Positions 44,650 through 56,699 of a DNA stretch of 64,000 nt are shown piece after piece; the first letter of the stretch is position 1, and the number at the start of each line of letters is the position of its first letter. Below the pieces are notes generated by a model. That model did not search any database, was not told the origin of the DNA, and saw only the letters and a program-made list of their open reading frames with translations. The stretch covers positions 9,351,001 through 9,415,000 of the forward strand of contig JAKCOZ010000020.1 of NCBI GenBank assembly GCA_022605955.1, read 5' to 3'. The translations under genes were made by a program, and so were the position numbers. The DNA comes from Rallus limicola (lineage: Eukaryota; Chordata; Aves; Gruiformes; Rallidae).

Positions 44650-47600
44650 CTCTCCAGGGAGCCTCTCTAGCCTGAAGCGTGTTTCAAAGCTGTGAAGAGA
44701 ATAAACGTATTCACCTGGGGGATATTTACAGCAGAACATTTGTTTTCACTTATGCTGAAATCTAAGGAGAGTTTTGGTAGAGTCCCTGCATGTCATTCAT
44801 TCCAACAACAGGTTTTGCAACTCTTCTTTTGCAGGTGTCTGAGGCCTGTGCAAATCTCTCTGGCTGACCGCAAGTATCTGATGAACTCTCTGTTCTAGCC
44901 AATAATTTGCCCAGCCTGGGATTATTCAAAAAGCAAACATCATCTTTCTTACTGCTTACCAACAGCACTACAGGACAAGATGAGGCTGCTGCCAGTCCCA
45001 AAACTTTACCACTTTTAGTAAATATACTCAAGAAGTGTACAAGTAGTAGCGTAAATAACTTAACCTACACTTTCCAGAAGATGTATGAAGTGTTTTGTTG
45101 TGTTTTCATTTGGTTTTTAATCCTTGATAACTACTAGTTAGCTGGCTAATTAAAATCAATTCCTTAATGGGTCATCAGATAGCAAGTCAGACAGGTTAGA
45201 CAGAGGAATGAACGTTAACTACAGGCAACAGACGGGCGCTTTCTGAGCTTCAGACTAGTATAATGGTACCCAAACTGCAGGAGCAGTAAAGAAAGGTAAG
45301 AGAAGGCAAGTAAAGGTTCAAAGACAAGGCAGATTAGTTAAAATAGCTCTATGACACAGACCAACTGTAGATCTGGCTCAGCAGTGAACTGTCACTAATG
45401 TTCAAAAGGAAACCTCCTCGTGGGTATGCTTTTCTCTTGGTTTCTGGCTTTATCCTTTTAGTTGACTTGCATTAATTTTTCTAAGAACCCTGCTACAGAT
45501 AAAGCCAGAGATCATCTCAAACACATGGCCACTCTTCTGGAAAGCAGCATCAGTTCTAGAAAAACCTGCTTTCCTTTTTGCCAATTGCCTCTCTATTAGT
45601 GGTTTGAAAACTTATCCAAAGGCTTTCTTCAAATTCAAGTTGTGCTTGAAAGAGACTGTAGAGGCTTCAGAGACAAGGTGTGAGAAGATCTGAATGCAGC
45701 ATTAGGGGCCATGCAGTGAGCTTTGGGAAAGGCAGCTCTATAGACAAACCAGGCTTCCATTTAGTCAGCTAGCAGAAATACATCTTTATTTTAAGGAACT
45801 GAGTTACTTCTGAAATGCATCATTTGTTTAAATTACAGGAAATAAAGGTTTATAACCAGGGACGAGCTTGGCAAACCTTGTTAACAAAAAACAACGGTTT
45901 GTACAATCTGCAGAACCTGATCACTGAACGGCTGATACGTCCCTAAAAGCAGCAGTGAAAGGGGAGGGAAGGCTTTGCTAAACTGCAACTCTATCCAAGT
46001 TTCACATAGAGAACATCTGTTTGCACCCTAGAACATACACAGGCATTTGATGATAAACACTTACTTTCTTCTCACTGTAGGATGGTTCTTTGGCTCACAC
46101 AAAATTTAACACTACTTTTTATACAGCCTCAGCCATTTCAAGTGCCACACAGCCAGGCAGGAAAAAACCCCACATGTTTAAAGATGCAAAGTAAAGCATT
46201 TTCAAAACTTGGGGAGAAAAATATTGAGTGCTGTCCATACAACCTTAATTTAGCTCTCACTTTGCATGCATGCTTTAGTTGTGTAAGTTTTGTTTCCAAA
46301 ATCTGGCTCCCCTGTTTGCTCAGCAGTCCCACTGCAGGCTCTGGTTCCCCTGTCACCATGTCAGACCCACATCTCCATCCACCCTGCAGCCTCTGCTGTC
46401 TTCCTCCACACTGCTGGATGCTGACAGGAAAAGCTCTAAGTGTAAATGGGATGTGCTTTTGCCATCTACCACCTTCTCCACTCCAGAACTTTGCTGGCAG
46501 CAAGAAGTGGAGAAGTGGAAGAGCACCCTGTACTCAGCTGAAATTCACCCAATTAATTCAGTCTCAAGACAACGCTCAACATCGGAATTTGCTATGAAGA
46601 AGCCTGGCCAGAATGTAAGCACATGAATGCAGAGGCTTGTGGTATAAATTGTAGGATAACCTTAACATCTGGCTTTCCTTCCTGTCCTGTTTACAGCAGG
46701 GTGGGAAAGACTCTGTGTTTTGTGACTTTGAGAATAATGAAGAGAACACATCTCTCAAGATCCCACAAAATAAACAAGGATAATTTGTGTATCCAGGATG
46801 ACAGTAAAGCTTGTCAGTGAGGGGCTTCTAGCAGAGCATGAAGTCAGCTGCACATGACAGAGACAAATGCCGTTTCAAGGAAAAAAATTGTGCTGAGATC
46901 GGACAAGATTTTCCATACTCCTCTTGCCTTTAGAAAATAACCCTGAACTTTACACTTACAAAAACACACTGAGAGACGAGCTTCTTTTACCTTGCCTTGG
47001 CAGCCTCAGAACGCCAGGAATAAATCATAGGAACAAACAAAATAATCATAAAACCCCCTCGCTGCATGACACAGGCTGGAGCAGAGGATGCACTGAAACA
47101 CTGATTCATGAGCAATACCTCTGAACCTGCTTTTGTAAATGTCATTTCCCAACACCTCCCCATTCCTAGCAGCTGGCTAAAGCTGCAATTAAAGAAGTGG
47201 GAGTGCTCTGCAAGCCTTCCCTGTCTGTAACTGACCCACAGCCAGCTATTTATTAGGTAATCCAATTACTCTGATGTGACCTTACTCCATACATTTATGT
47301 CTAGTCAGACTATAGGGATTGCCTATCAACCTGGGTGTTTTTCTTACGATGCCAACCTCTGTTCCTCTAATAACAGAGGTTATTACAAAACACAGCTACT
47401 GCACAAAACATCACATCTCCTTTGCGTCTTCCCTTCTCTCATCCTTTTCCAGTTGTTTGGAGAGTAATTACATGCCCAGCCGCAAAGGAGAGCAGGTTGA
47501 GACTGGTCTGTCTTCCAGGCCTCCCATCACACCTGGGAGGAGTTTCCCATTAACATCTATAGAGCTGCCTCATTACTCTACTCAAAATTTTCCTTTATGG

Positions 47601-50600
47601 CAACGCTGCTGATGGCAGTTGGGTATGACAAGGCTACTGCTTGCCATGTTGGCGTGTGGGATGTCTTTAGAGCACACACATCCTCTGTCTTTTTTCCCTG
47701 GAACGTGAGTTCCCTGGAGTGGGGACAGCTTTTATGTGAAGGACATAGCCTAGTGGGGACGTAGTCCTTGGCCAGAGCTCCTGGGGGCTTTGATACAGCC
47801 AGTGACACATGGGTGATTTCCAACATCACCTGAGAAAACCTTGTTTGCAGATCAACAGCAAAGTTGCAAGACTGACTATCAAAGCATCTAATCAACAGCC
47901 TCTTGTGCAACAAGGGGTCAGAAATCTCTCGCAAAAAGACCCACAGAAGAAACTTTCAAGAACTTGGATTCCTAACCAGCCTGTGAGGCAAATCCCAGTT
48001 TATGCTCCATTTGAAAAAGGCTTTCAAGGGCTGCAGGGCTTTTTGCCTGGAAATATGCCAAGGGAGGACCTTGGCCTGTATCCATTGACCTCTGATGGCA
48101 GAGATTAGATAATGAGCGAATGGAAGTGCTTTCAGCAGTGGTGGTGTGTGCTGAGAGACATAATAAAGAGCATGTATCACAGCAATACTCAGCATATAGA
48201 ATTCCCTGGGGAGATTACCCAGTGAGAAAAAAGGCTTTGGTATGCCCCTGTTTGTTATACTGACTTTCCTAAAGAATACCAGCCAGCTCTCTTCCACTCT
48301 GAAAAAAATGCTACAGTCTCTGCAGACTCCTGAAGAAACTTGCAGTACTTGATGCTAAACACACTTTATTTCCTTCTTTTCAATGCTTTTCACACTATGC
48401 TTTGACACAAACCGTCTGGTAAGACCCAAAAGCTAGGGCACAGGTGAGGAAGGCATGCAGGTATGGGAGCGGGCACATCTATGTCCAAGCAAAAATGATA
48501 AATAAAACCAAAATCAGTAAGGGAGCTTCTAACTGCAAAGGATCACAGTAGCCTGTCTAGAGGTCCATCAGGCAAGAGTTCACAGATAAGATTTCTCATT
48601 AAAAGCTTTTCTTATTTTTTTGGCACTTTTACATGACACAGCCCATAAAATGTGTGCAGGAGCCAAAATTTTGCATACCTCAGTGAAGACTGCAAGCTAG
48701 GAACCTGTGCTGCATTAGTGAGCAATAGGTACCCAGGGCAGGGTTCACTTCAGAGAGACACAATTCTTTATGCAAAATACAAAGCTGAGCAAAATGCAAG
48801 AGGCTTATTTCACAAGCTAAAGCTTTTGATCAGCTGCAGGTAGAGGAAACGCCATAGTGCTTGCAATAACTCATGCTTTTTGTCATGCTTCTGACCAAGT
48901 CTGCCTGGTTTCATAGTCCTGTCTTGTAACTGAATGCAAACAAGTTTACACCTTTGGCCCTGGGATTATTTCTGGCTGCATAAATTCACACCTTTCACCC
49001 TGCTAGGTCTTAATGCCTCTCTTACAACCTTTGCACAGGTCAAAGACGTGTATAAACTTCTATCCTTAAGAAAGTCCATCCTGGGTAGTTTCTGCAGAGG
49101 CAGAAACTACTGCCTACCTCCTCTGTGACCAACGGTGCCAATGGATGTAGGGTCTGCTACAAGCCAGACCACATCCAAGCCACAGCACCAGCCAGGTACA
49201 GAGTGCAAAGCCAGCTGCATGTTTACTTCATACTGGGCAGGCAGAGGCTACAACTACAAGGAACGACTCCTTCCCTGTGCAAAGCTTTACAGAGCTCTGG
49301 AAATGTCCAAGCTGCCTTCGTAGAGCAGCTGATCTGCACAGGAATCCCAGTAATCAAATCATGGTGGTGGATTCAATGCTGTTCCTCCACCACTGTATAA
49401 AAGGCCACCGGGCAAGGATTACCTAGGACGATTTAATTATGTGTGAAAACAGCTGCAAAGCTTTATGGGGTTTTAGGGTTGTTGTTCTTTGCATAGGAGG
49501 GGGAAAAGGAGAAGGAATTAGACACAGAGCAAGCTGGCCGGGGATGACCTGTGATGGTAGGGAAGCAGTCATACACACCAGCAAATGGTTAAGGACTGAT
49601 ACACATACAAAGCCGGTTCTTCTCAAAGGGTTTGCTCTTCATGACTTGTCACCTGAAACAGGGACAGTGTGACCTGCTGTGTCTCCCACACTCCTAGTGC
49701 CACAAAAAACAACCACTCATTTCCTGCACCCACCTTCTTTATCAAACAAAAAGGCTGCTTTGCCACTATTTACTTACACTTCCATGTAAAAAGACCAGTG
49801 AGGTATATTCTTGCTGAATAGTAGCTGAAATCTTTGTCATATTTAAATTAAAGAGAGCTTTATTACTGCCTTCAAATAGGCCAGAGGTTCACCCATGAGA
49901 ATACAGTGTCTGGAGAACAGAAGCTAGCAAAGTCCAAGGAAAAAATACAGATTATCTTTTAAACTACCTTGTCTGAGATATTTTGCCCTCAATTCCACTA
50001 AAAGGTCTATGTGCCTTGCAAAGTATCTGTAGAGGAAGATAAACCACCACAGAAAACACTTCACTTGGTATTAACTTTCATAAGGCACGATGAGAGCTCA
50101 TCAATACAGTATGTAAGCTGGTTGATTTAAGGACTCCACCAAACATGTCTCACACAGGAATTACAATACATGTGGTATTTGTTTGTTTTTGTTTTTATTT
50201 CAATTTTATTTCTGGATTCTACTTTGCTTTGTAAGTTATTTTTCTTGCATGACAAGCAATATCCAATTATTCATGCAGTCCTTTTTTGTTTTGTTTTAAG
50301 TTGACATTTTGCCCAAGCTTAAAACCACAAGATGCTTACTAGGGCGGTCCTCCTAGCTTCAGCAAAGTCTCCCGTACCGTTGGCTTTCAAAAACTAGTAC
50401 ATGCTAAACCTAATACACATAAAAACAAGGCACACAATTAGTGACATCAGCCACAATTTCCCCTCCACATGTGTGCGTGCATTTTCTCTATCTATGCACA
50501 TTGCTGTTTCCAACCTGAAAACAATGTGTTCAAAGAAAGAAACGGGTTTGTGGGACGGGGTTTCCAACCGAGCCTGAAGGACTTTGGTATCCCCAGACTA

Positions 50601-50800
50601 TAAAGGCCAGAGAACAGAATGCTTAACGTCTCCAGCCTCCTTTGAATTCCCAGCCTTACTGAACCAAGAATAAAGAAAGCCTGGCCCATAAGCAGGAATC
50701 CACTAATTAAAGAGAAATGGGGCTTATTTGTCTTGGTTTCTGAAGTCACAGTTCTCCACTTCTGAAAACACAAGTTTCTCACCAGTTCTTTTCCGCCCTA
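44650..50800. other. No firm feature
   Basis: About 6 kb of mostly ordinary intron. The longest open frame in the window (171 residues, plus, 46082-46597) lies here and starts right after an acceptor-like ttcttctcactgtag. It has no domain, an overlapping minus frame, and a length expected by chance. A TATA-like tataaaagg at about 49396 has no associated exon. T-rich tracts lie near 50180-50300. Confidence 0.4.
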
Positions 50801-50819
50801 GGGCTGTGACCTAAGCAGC

Positions 50820-51630
50820 TTAAATGATACACAGATTTTGGTCAAAATCTGCTCTTTATTTACTGGACTTCAAATGTGCAAGCAATTACTGAATGGGTCT
50901 CGTTTATTGAATAAAAGTATTTAGGCATTATGTTTACAAAGGCCTAGAAACATTAAAATCTAGTGAAAAACAATTATTTTTACAGAATACATCTGCAAGC
51001 AATATGAAGTCATTTTGTTTTTGTAAATTTCTCCGTAATAGACTTATTGTTGATGTGGAAAATGTTCACATTGCAGCAGTGAATTATTTTGAAATGCCAA
51101 ACTTAATAAAAGAGAAATTATTGCAAATAATATCACAGCCCTTAAGGAAAGAGGAAAAAAAAAAAAAGCCAAAAGAAAAAAAAAAGCCAAAATACCAGTG
51201 GTTTCCTGCCTAGTCAATCCTCTTCAGATTGGCAGACGTCTTCAGACTAATCAGGAAGAGTTAGACAAATAGTTACTTTATTACAGAGGCTGTCAAATAA
51301 ATCAGAATCTGGCAAGCAACTGTTTTCTGAGCCCTGCAGCCTGCCTGGCCCCCTTTCCTGTAAAACCAAGGGGGTTCTAACAGACCCACGTACATGTGAG
51401 TCTGTCTGCAGAGCAACACATAGGCCTCGGGCCTCTAAACAAAAGTTCTTCCAAATTTGGGCCAGCATTTTTCTTGGCTTCCCCGGGTTTTGTTGTGGAA
51501 CACGGCTGAGCGAAGAAATGGTTTCTAACCAATTAATTCAAGTCACTGCTGTTATTTTTAATGGAGAGCTCTGAAGCTCAGCTCACAAAGGGTAATGAGA
51601 AAATAATGTTTTAAACAACATCATCAGAGG
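50820..51630. promoter_or_regulatory. Candidate conserved AT-rich block, in two parts
   Basis: The first part (50820-51150) has words such as ctctttatttactgg, gtttattgaataaaag, aaacaattatttttacag and caaataatatcacagccc. The second (51240-51630) has tactttattacagagg, gtcaaataaatcag, taaccaattaattcaag and gggtaatgagaaaataatg. A-rich low complexity separates them. Non-coding, repeat-free. Appearance only. Confidence 0.35.
51155..51185 (+). repeat. A-rich tandem pair
   Basis: A13 then gccaaaag then A10 then gccaaaat: a short imperfect duplication built on poly-A. The preceding frame translates through it as lysine-rich sequence, a low-complexity artefact. Confidence 0.8.
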
Positions 51631-51639
51631 AATTAGGCC

Positions 51640-54600
51640 ACAGACTTGAACTACATTATCCGTTTCTCGCTGCACAGTTATTTTGCCCCCAAAATGTTTC
51701 TCTTTACAGTGGCACGATGAATGGGAATTTTGCCTGAGGTACAAGCCTGAGATGCGGCCACAACTGAAGGTCCCAGAACAGTGAGTTTCAGCTGTCAGCC
51801 ACAAGAAATGTCTGCTTCTGCTGCCACGTCCCTGGCTCCAAACATGCTCCTCACGCTGGCAAGTTTTGTGTGTGCGGGAATGAGTGAAAACTGAGGTCTT
51901 GCTTTAGCTGGGCACTGGGGCACTTTTAATCTGCTGTCCCACAGCGCTTCAGCATGGTTTAACCTGATGCAGAGAAGACTTAGGTACATAATTGGACTTC
52001 AGCGTTACTCAGGCATTCTGCTGACTAGAGGGAAGAAGAGTGCTGTGTCAAGACGTACCTAACAACATCACCTTCTGCATCTCCACTGGCTCCACCCGAC
52101 GTTACCTGCACTGAACAGTACTGATTTGAAAGGCAACCACAGGGCAGAGGGAAGGCAAAGAGGAAAGGGGGCAAGGAGGAAGGAGAAAGGTTTGAAATTC
52201 ACATCCAGAATGGCTCCAAACAACACTGGGGCTTCCACTCCTGATTGAAATGTTTCCAAGCACTGCTATAATACTGAATGTATTCACCAGCTGAACAGCC
52301 AAGAACTGTAGTTGGGAACCCTAAGACTGCCCAGGCAAGAATTGCTTCATTCTGCATCCTTTACATCCACGCAGTGCAAACTGGCAGCACTGACAAATCA
52401 ATTCAACACCACTGATGTTCCAGACTTGCTAAGAAGATGGGATATAATAACTTTTGAAACTAATAAAATGGCTTACAAAGATCCTTTTTTGGTTTTTTTG
52501 CACTGGACCACATTAAAAGAGAGCAGCGCAGATGGACTTGCACCTGCTTCCAGATGAAAGTGGGAACTAGTGCTGTGCTATTCTTAATATGAATTAACTT
52601 TTAATACAGATCTGCTTTACTTCTAATTGACTTTACAGTGCTACTAAAAATATTCATCTCACTGGCAGGCATGCTTCTCCCCTTTCCCGTGTCTCAATTT
52701 GGACAGGGCACCTCAGCACAAGTGCCATCAGCCTTTTTCTCACTTAGAGCCATTTCCTACCACCTGCACCCTTTTTTCCTCCATGGGACTAAGCAGTGAA
52801 CCACTGGTGACAGCCAGTAGCAGAACTGCTGACCACTGGGACTTGTCCCCTAAAAGCAGCTTACTTGCTGCAAACCTCACCCACCACCGTAGATTGGGCT
52901 GGTTGCAGCCCACAGTGCCATCCCCACATGCATGTATGGAACACACTGCCACAAGATAAATTCAACTGCTCCCCAACAGCCATCCACTCCCCCTGCTGCC
53001 AAATGCCATGCAACCCTCTCCTCCAGGGACAGTCTGGACCAGACAGGATGCTAGAAGTGCTCCTCGTTTCTTATCCCAGTGCACGACTAGGGCTGAGCAT
53101 CTGAGATGAAGAGCTGTGGTGGGCATGGGGCAGCCTGCACAACTACCAGTGGTACCCCTCTCATGGCACACTGTGCCATGGGGTCAGGATGTAGGAACCT
53201 TCTTCTCCTACCTTTACTAGTGCACACGGCTGTGCCCTGCTCTGTGGACAGGAACTGTGAAGGGCACCTTCTGTCCTCCTCTCATATGCAACCTATTTCC
53301 CATTTCCTTCCAAATTTTTCTATATGTTAGATTTATTTTGATTTTTAAGTGAAAACATATTTTTTTTAACTCATCTGTTTAAGGCAACTTGCCTTCCATC
53401 TGGATAATACTGTACATCATCACCTATTGTCCTGCCATGAGCCAATTTCTGAATGTTTGAGCTGTTGATGGCTGTTGGCGATGATGTATGAAGCAGAAAC
53501 AAAGCCAGAGTCGCAAAGACTTCAAAAGGCTGAGGATAACTAAGAACATTGTTTTGACTAAATACAGACATATACACCAAGAAGCTGTCACTTCTGCCAA
53601 CCTTGCTCTCCCTCTCTGGAGCCACCTTTTAATTTGTTGCAGTTGCACAAATGATCTCTGTGTGTTAAGAGTTCAAAGGAAACAGCCATCAAAAAACATC
53701 TTGATATTCCACCACCTTAAAAGACACTTCTCCGATTAAATTATGAAAACAGGCTCTAATGCCTCAGAAAGAATAAGACTTTCAAAGTAATACGTAAAGC
53801 TTTATGACTTCTTAACAAAGCAAAACCAAAACACATTCCAGTTCAGCTAAAGGTAATTATTTTTTCAGGCATCATCTATCACCAGCAGAGACAGGGTGTA
53901 GAAGGCAAACATCCAAGGGTTAGTTTTGGCTGAGACAGCAGTCTGCCATCCAGACTCGCATGGAGAGGCCTTAGAGCACAGAGCTGAGCAAGATGACCAG
54001 GAATTTGTCCCCCAAAACATTTCTGATCGATTCACTGCAGGACCGTAGGGAAGTTGCATTTTGCCCAAACCTCAGTTTCTTCAGTGGAAAATGCTAATGA
54101 TGATGTTTATTCATTTTCCTAACATATTTTGGATAAAACATGCTCACAAATTATTTCTTTGTCCTCCAGGAGTGGCCATGACATGCTAGGTCATCTCCTT
54201 CATGGGAGGACCCTCTCCCTGTCTTATGGATCCTAAACCCTAACACTTGCTGCAAATAAAAACTACCAGTAAAGGCATGCCATGCTACGTGTAACGAGTG
54301 GTAGGCTCTGGGGGAGGAGGAACCACAGATGAGTCCTTGTAGGCAGCCTACCTCATGGAGAGAACGCAGCTTACAGCCCCTGTGGCCCAGAGGCCAGTGA
54401 CATGGGCAAAGCAGAGGAGGTGCAAGTGATGCCATCAGACAGAGAGAGAGATGTTGCAGGGTCTTGAAATGTAGGAGAAGAAACTCGCATTTCATAAAAA
54501 AGGGGGGCAAAAAACACAACGCTGGGAGTGAGATCTTTTCGGTGAGATATACAGTGTCTTTTTAGGGGACAAGCTCAATAACCAGGATACAAGAAATTCT

Positions 54601-55080
54601 ATTTCATTCAACTTCACCTTCTGCTGGCAGGGTGAGGTTATCAAAACATTTAAAGAGGGTAAAAGTGACTGCAGTCACCCAGCAACCAGGATCTGAGTGT
54701 CCACAATACACAGTGACTGGCATAACACACGCTGGTCACCTCAGCCAACTCTGTGGCAATTAATAAAAAGAAATGACACTTCACAATCTCTGTCCATTAT
54801 CACAGGTTACTCTGCACTTTTATCCTCACACGATACTCTTAACTCAGTTTATATATGAATGGGATCCCTTTCAATTTTTAGGCTAATGTTCTTTTATATT
54901 TATAATATTCAGGATAGTTACACATGCTTGATTACTTTAAATACTTATCATGATCCCATTTAAAAATAAATGAAACCCATTTAAAAGTGACTTGTCCCCA
55001 TCTTCTAGTATTTATGGACAAGGACATATGGGGCTGATTTCTCTCATTATTAAGCAGCATGTCTGAGGCTTAAATCATTT
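51640..55080. other. No recognisable feature
   Basis: About 3.4 kb of ordinary intron. Open frames around 52700-53330 on both strands reflect locally higher GC. No repeat, exon or RNA gene recognised. Confidence 0.42.
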
Positions 55081-55089
55081 AAATTATTC

Positions 55090-55255
55090 ATTGACAGCAA
55101 TTGGGCTACTCATGCAAACTCCCACTTACATGAGAAGTCCCAGTGATAGGCCCAGTCAAGTGGATGAAGATGGCTGAACAGATTTTGGGATGCACTGAGG
55201 AGATACTGCTAATTTTGATTAGGGTGAGAAGTGCTTTTGACAATCAGGCCCCACC
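55090..55255. repeat. Possible ancient sauropsid repeat remnant
   Basis: gggctactcatgcaaactcc, then ttacatgagaagtcccagtg, and later gacaatcaggcccc recall, with heavy divergence, the old reptile-genome repeat that includes tactcatgtgagtagtcccattga and gnaggatcaggcc. Low-confidence memory match, related in type to the piece at 7555. Confidence 0.25.
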
Positions 55256-55259
55256 TTCA

Positions 55260-56385
55260 CTTGTAACATAGCTGGGGCTATTTTGAATGACATTTTTTTC
55301 AAAGGTTGCCGTGACTGAGGATCTGAGTGGGGACCACCAGCAGCTGAAGGAATATGAGTGAAGGAACAGTGATTACTATAACAAAACCCAAGCCTGCTGC
55401 AAGACATGCCTAGAGCAATGAGTTACACTCTCCCTTTTGGTGTGGGTTCTGGGTGTTCCTGACAGCAGCCAGGCCCAAGATGGGCACCTCTGCAGAACCT
55501 GGGCTACAAAAGCTTTCACGGAGGGCAAGGCTGACGCTAAGCAAATGAAGAAAAGCACCTACAAGCAGCTGAAATCACCCATCTCTAGTATGAATACCAC
55601 TGTTCCATCGACCCTGGATCCAGAGACAGGAGATGGAGAAATCAACTGCACTGCTGAGCTTGCGCTGCAATTGTCCAAATGACAAAGGCTGTAAACATCT
55701 AAAACTCTCCTATAAAGAGACTTTCCAGCCTATCACAGACTACTCTGCTCTCTGACCACCTCGCCAGTGGAAGACCTTGAGCTAACTGCTAGTGTGTTTT
55801 CAATCAGTGGAGTCAGAGAAGAGGAATCATCCTACATGGAAAAAAGCCACCATTATGGTTATTCCTTGCAACATACTATTTTAAATTAGAAAGACATGTT
55901 TCCTGCTCTCTTCAAAATGAGCCCAAGGAACATCTGTAATCATTTTCAGGTCACATTTTATTGTACATATTGCAGCTGATTGCACAGCTATGGGGGCAAA
56001 TTACTATTTTCCTGCACAACTAAATTATTATCAAGGTAGTAGCAGACAGTAAGCATCACCAGTATCTAGTGGTTACAATGCATTTTAGGAAAACAGGGTC
56101 TAGCTCTTAGAAGAAACTCTCTATTTCAGCCAGATCCTTCTTCCTTCCCAGTCCCAATTCCAAGCACCAGCAAGTACCAGTCTCTGTCCCTTTATGTTTG
56201 TGATCTTGATGATAAAGATTTTGTTTTGTTTCTTTTTCCCCTAAGAAAGGCAAAAAGGTTAGTAAGTCTTTAAACTCTCAGTTCTTAAGGCTGTTAATAT
56301 TTCACATTGCCAGCAGGGAAAGGAATTAAAACTGCCAGTAGCTATCCAGATAGATTTTAAAATCCCCTTCCCTCCCCCTTCTCTC
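55260..56385. other. No recognisable feature
   Basis: Ordinary intron with T-rich tract near 56219-56240. Confidence 0.42.
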
Positions 56386-56389
56386 TGCC

Positions 56390-56690
56390 TCCCTCAGCTT
56401 CAGAGGATATTTTCCCCGCAAATTGGTTTTAAATTAAGGAAGGTGATGAAGGCAATGTGCCGTCTCAGCATTTTCCCAGGTGCACTTAATCTAATTTCAT
56501 TAAGGAGATCAGGACAGATGATCGCTACAGTCGAAACATTAAGTCTGTCCATTTTTGTATAAAAAACCATTAAGTCTGTCAAAGTGTTGGCGGGTGGGCT
56601 GTTTATTATTGGAGATGAAGGCGCGCTTTGCTTCCCCAATAAACTGTCAGGAGTAGTAAACCACAAATTAAGTCAGCTGCTGCCAAAGAT
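56390..56690. promoter_or_regulatory. Strong candidate conserved non-coding element with internal direct repeat
   Basis: Unique sequence with tggttttaaattaagg, cttaatctaatttcattaag, ctgtttattattggag and ccacaaattaagtcagc, plus CpG-bearing ggcgcgctttgc. The 13-mer cattaagtctgtc occurs at 56537-56549 and 56568-56580, a 31-base spacing. The minus-strand frame over it has no domain. Likely regulatory by texture; not tested. Confidence 0.4.
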
Positions 56691-56699
56691 TTAGGCAAA

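Noticed and set aside
46082..46597. Longest open frame (171 residues, plus strand) directly after an acceptor-like site
   Set aside because: Length is within chance for 64 kb of this composition, the opposite strand is open too, no domain is recognisable and no donor or partner exon was evident.
49396..49404. TATA-box-like tataaaagg upstream of a short frame at 49439
   Set aside because: No CpG enrichment, initiator or exon structure; a single TATA word is expected by chance.
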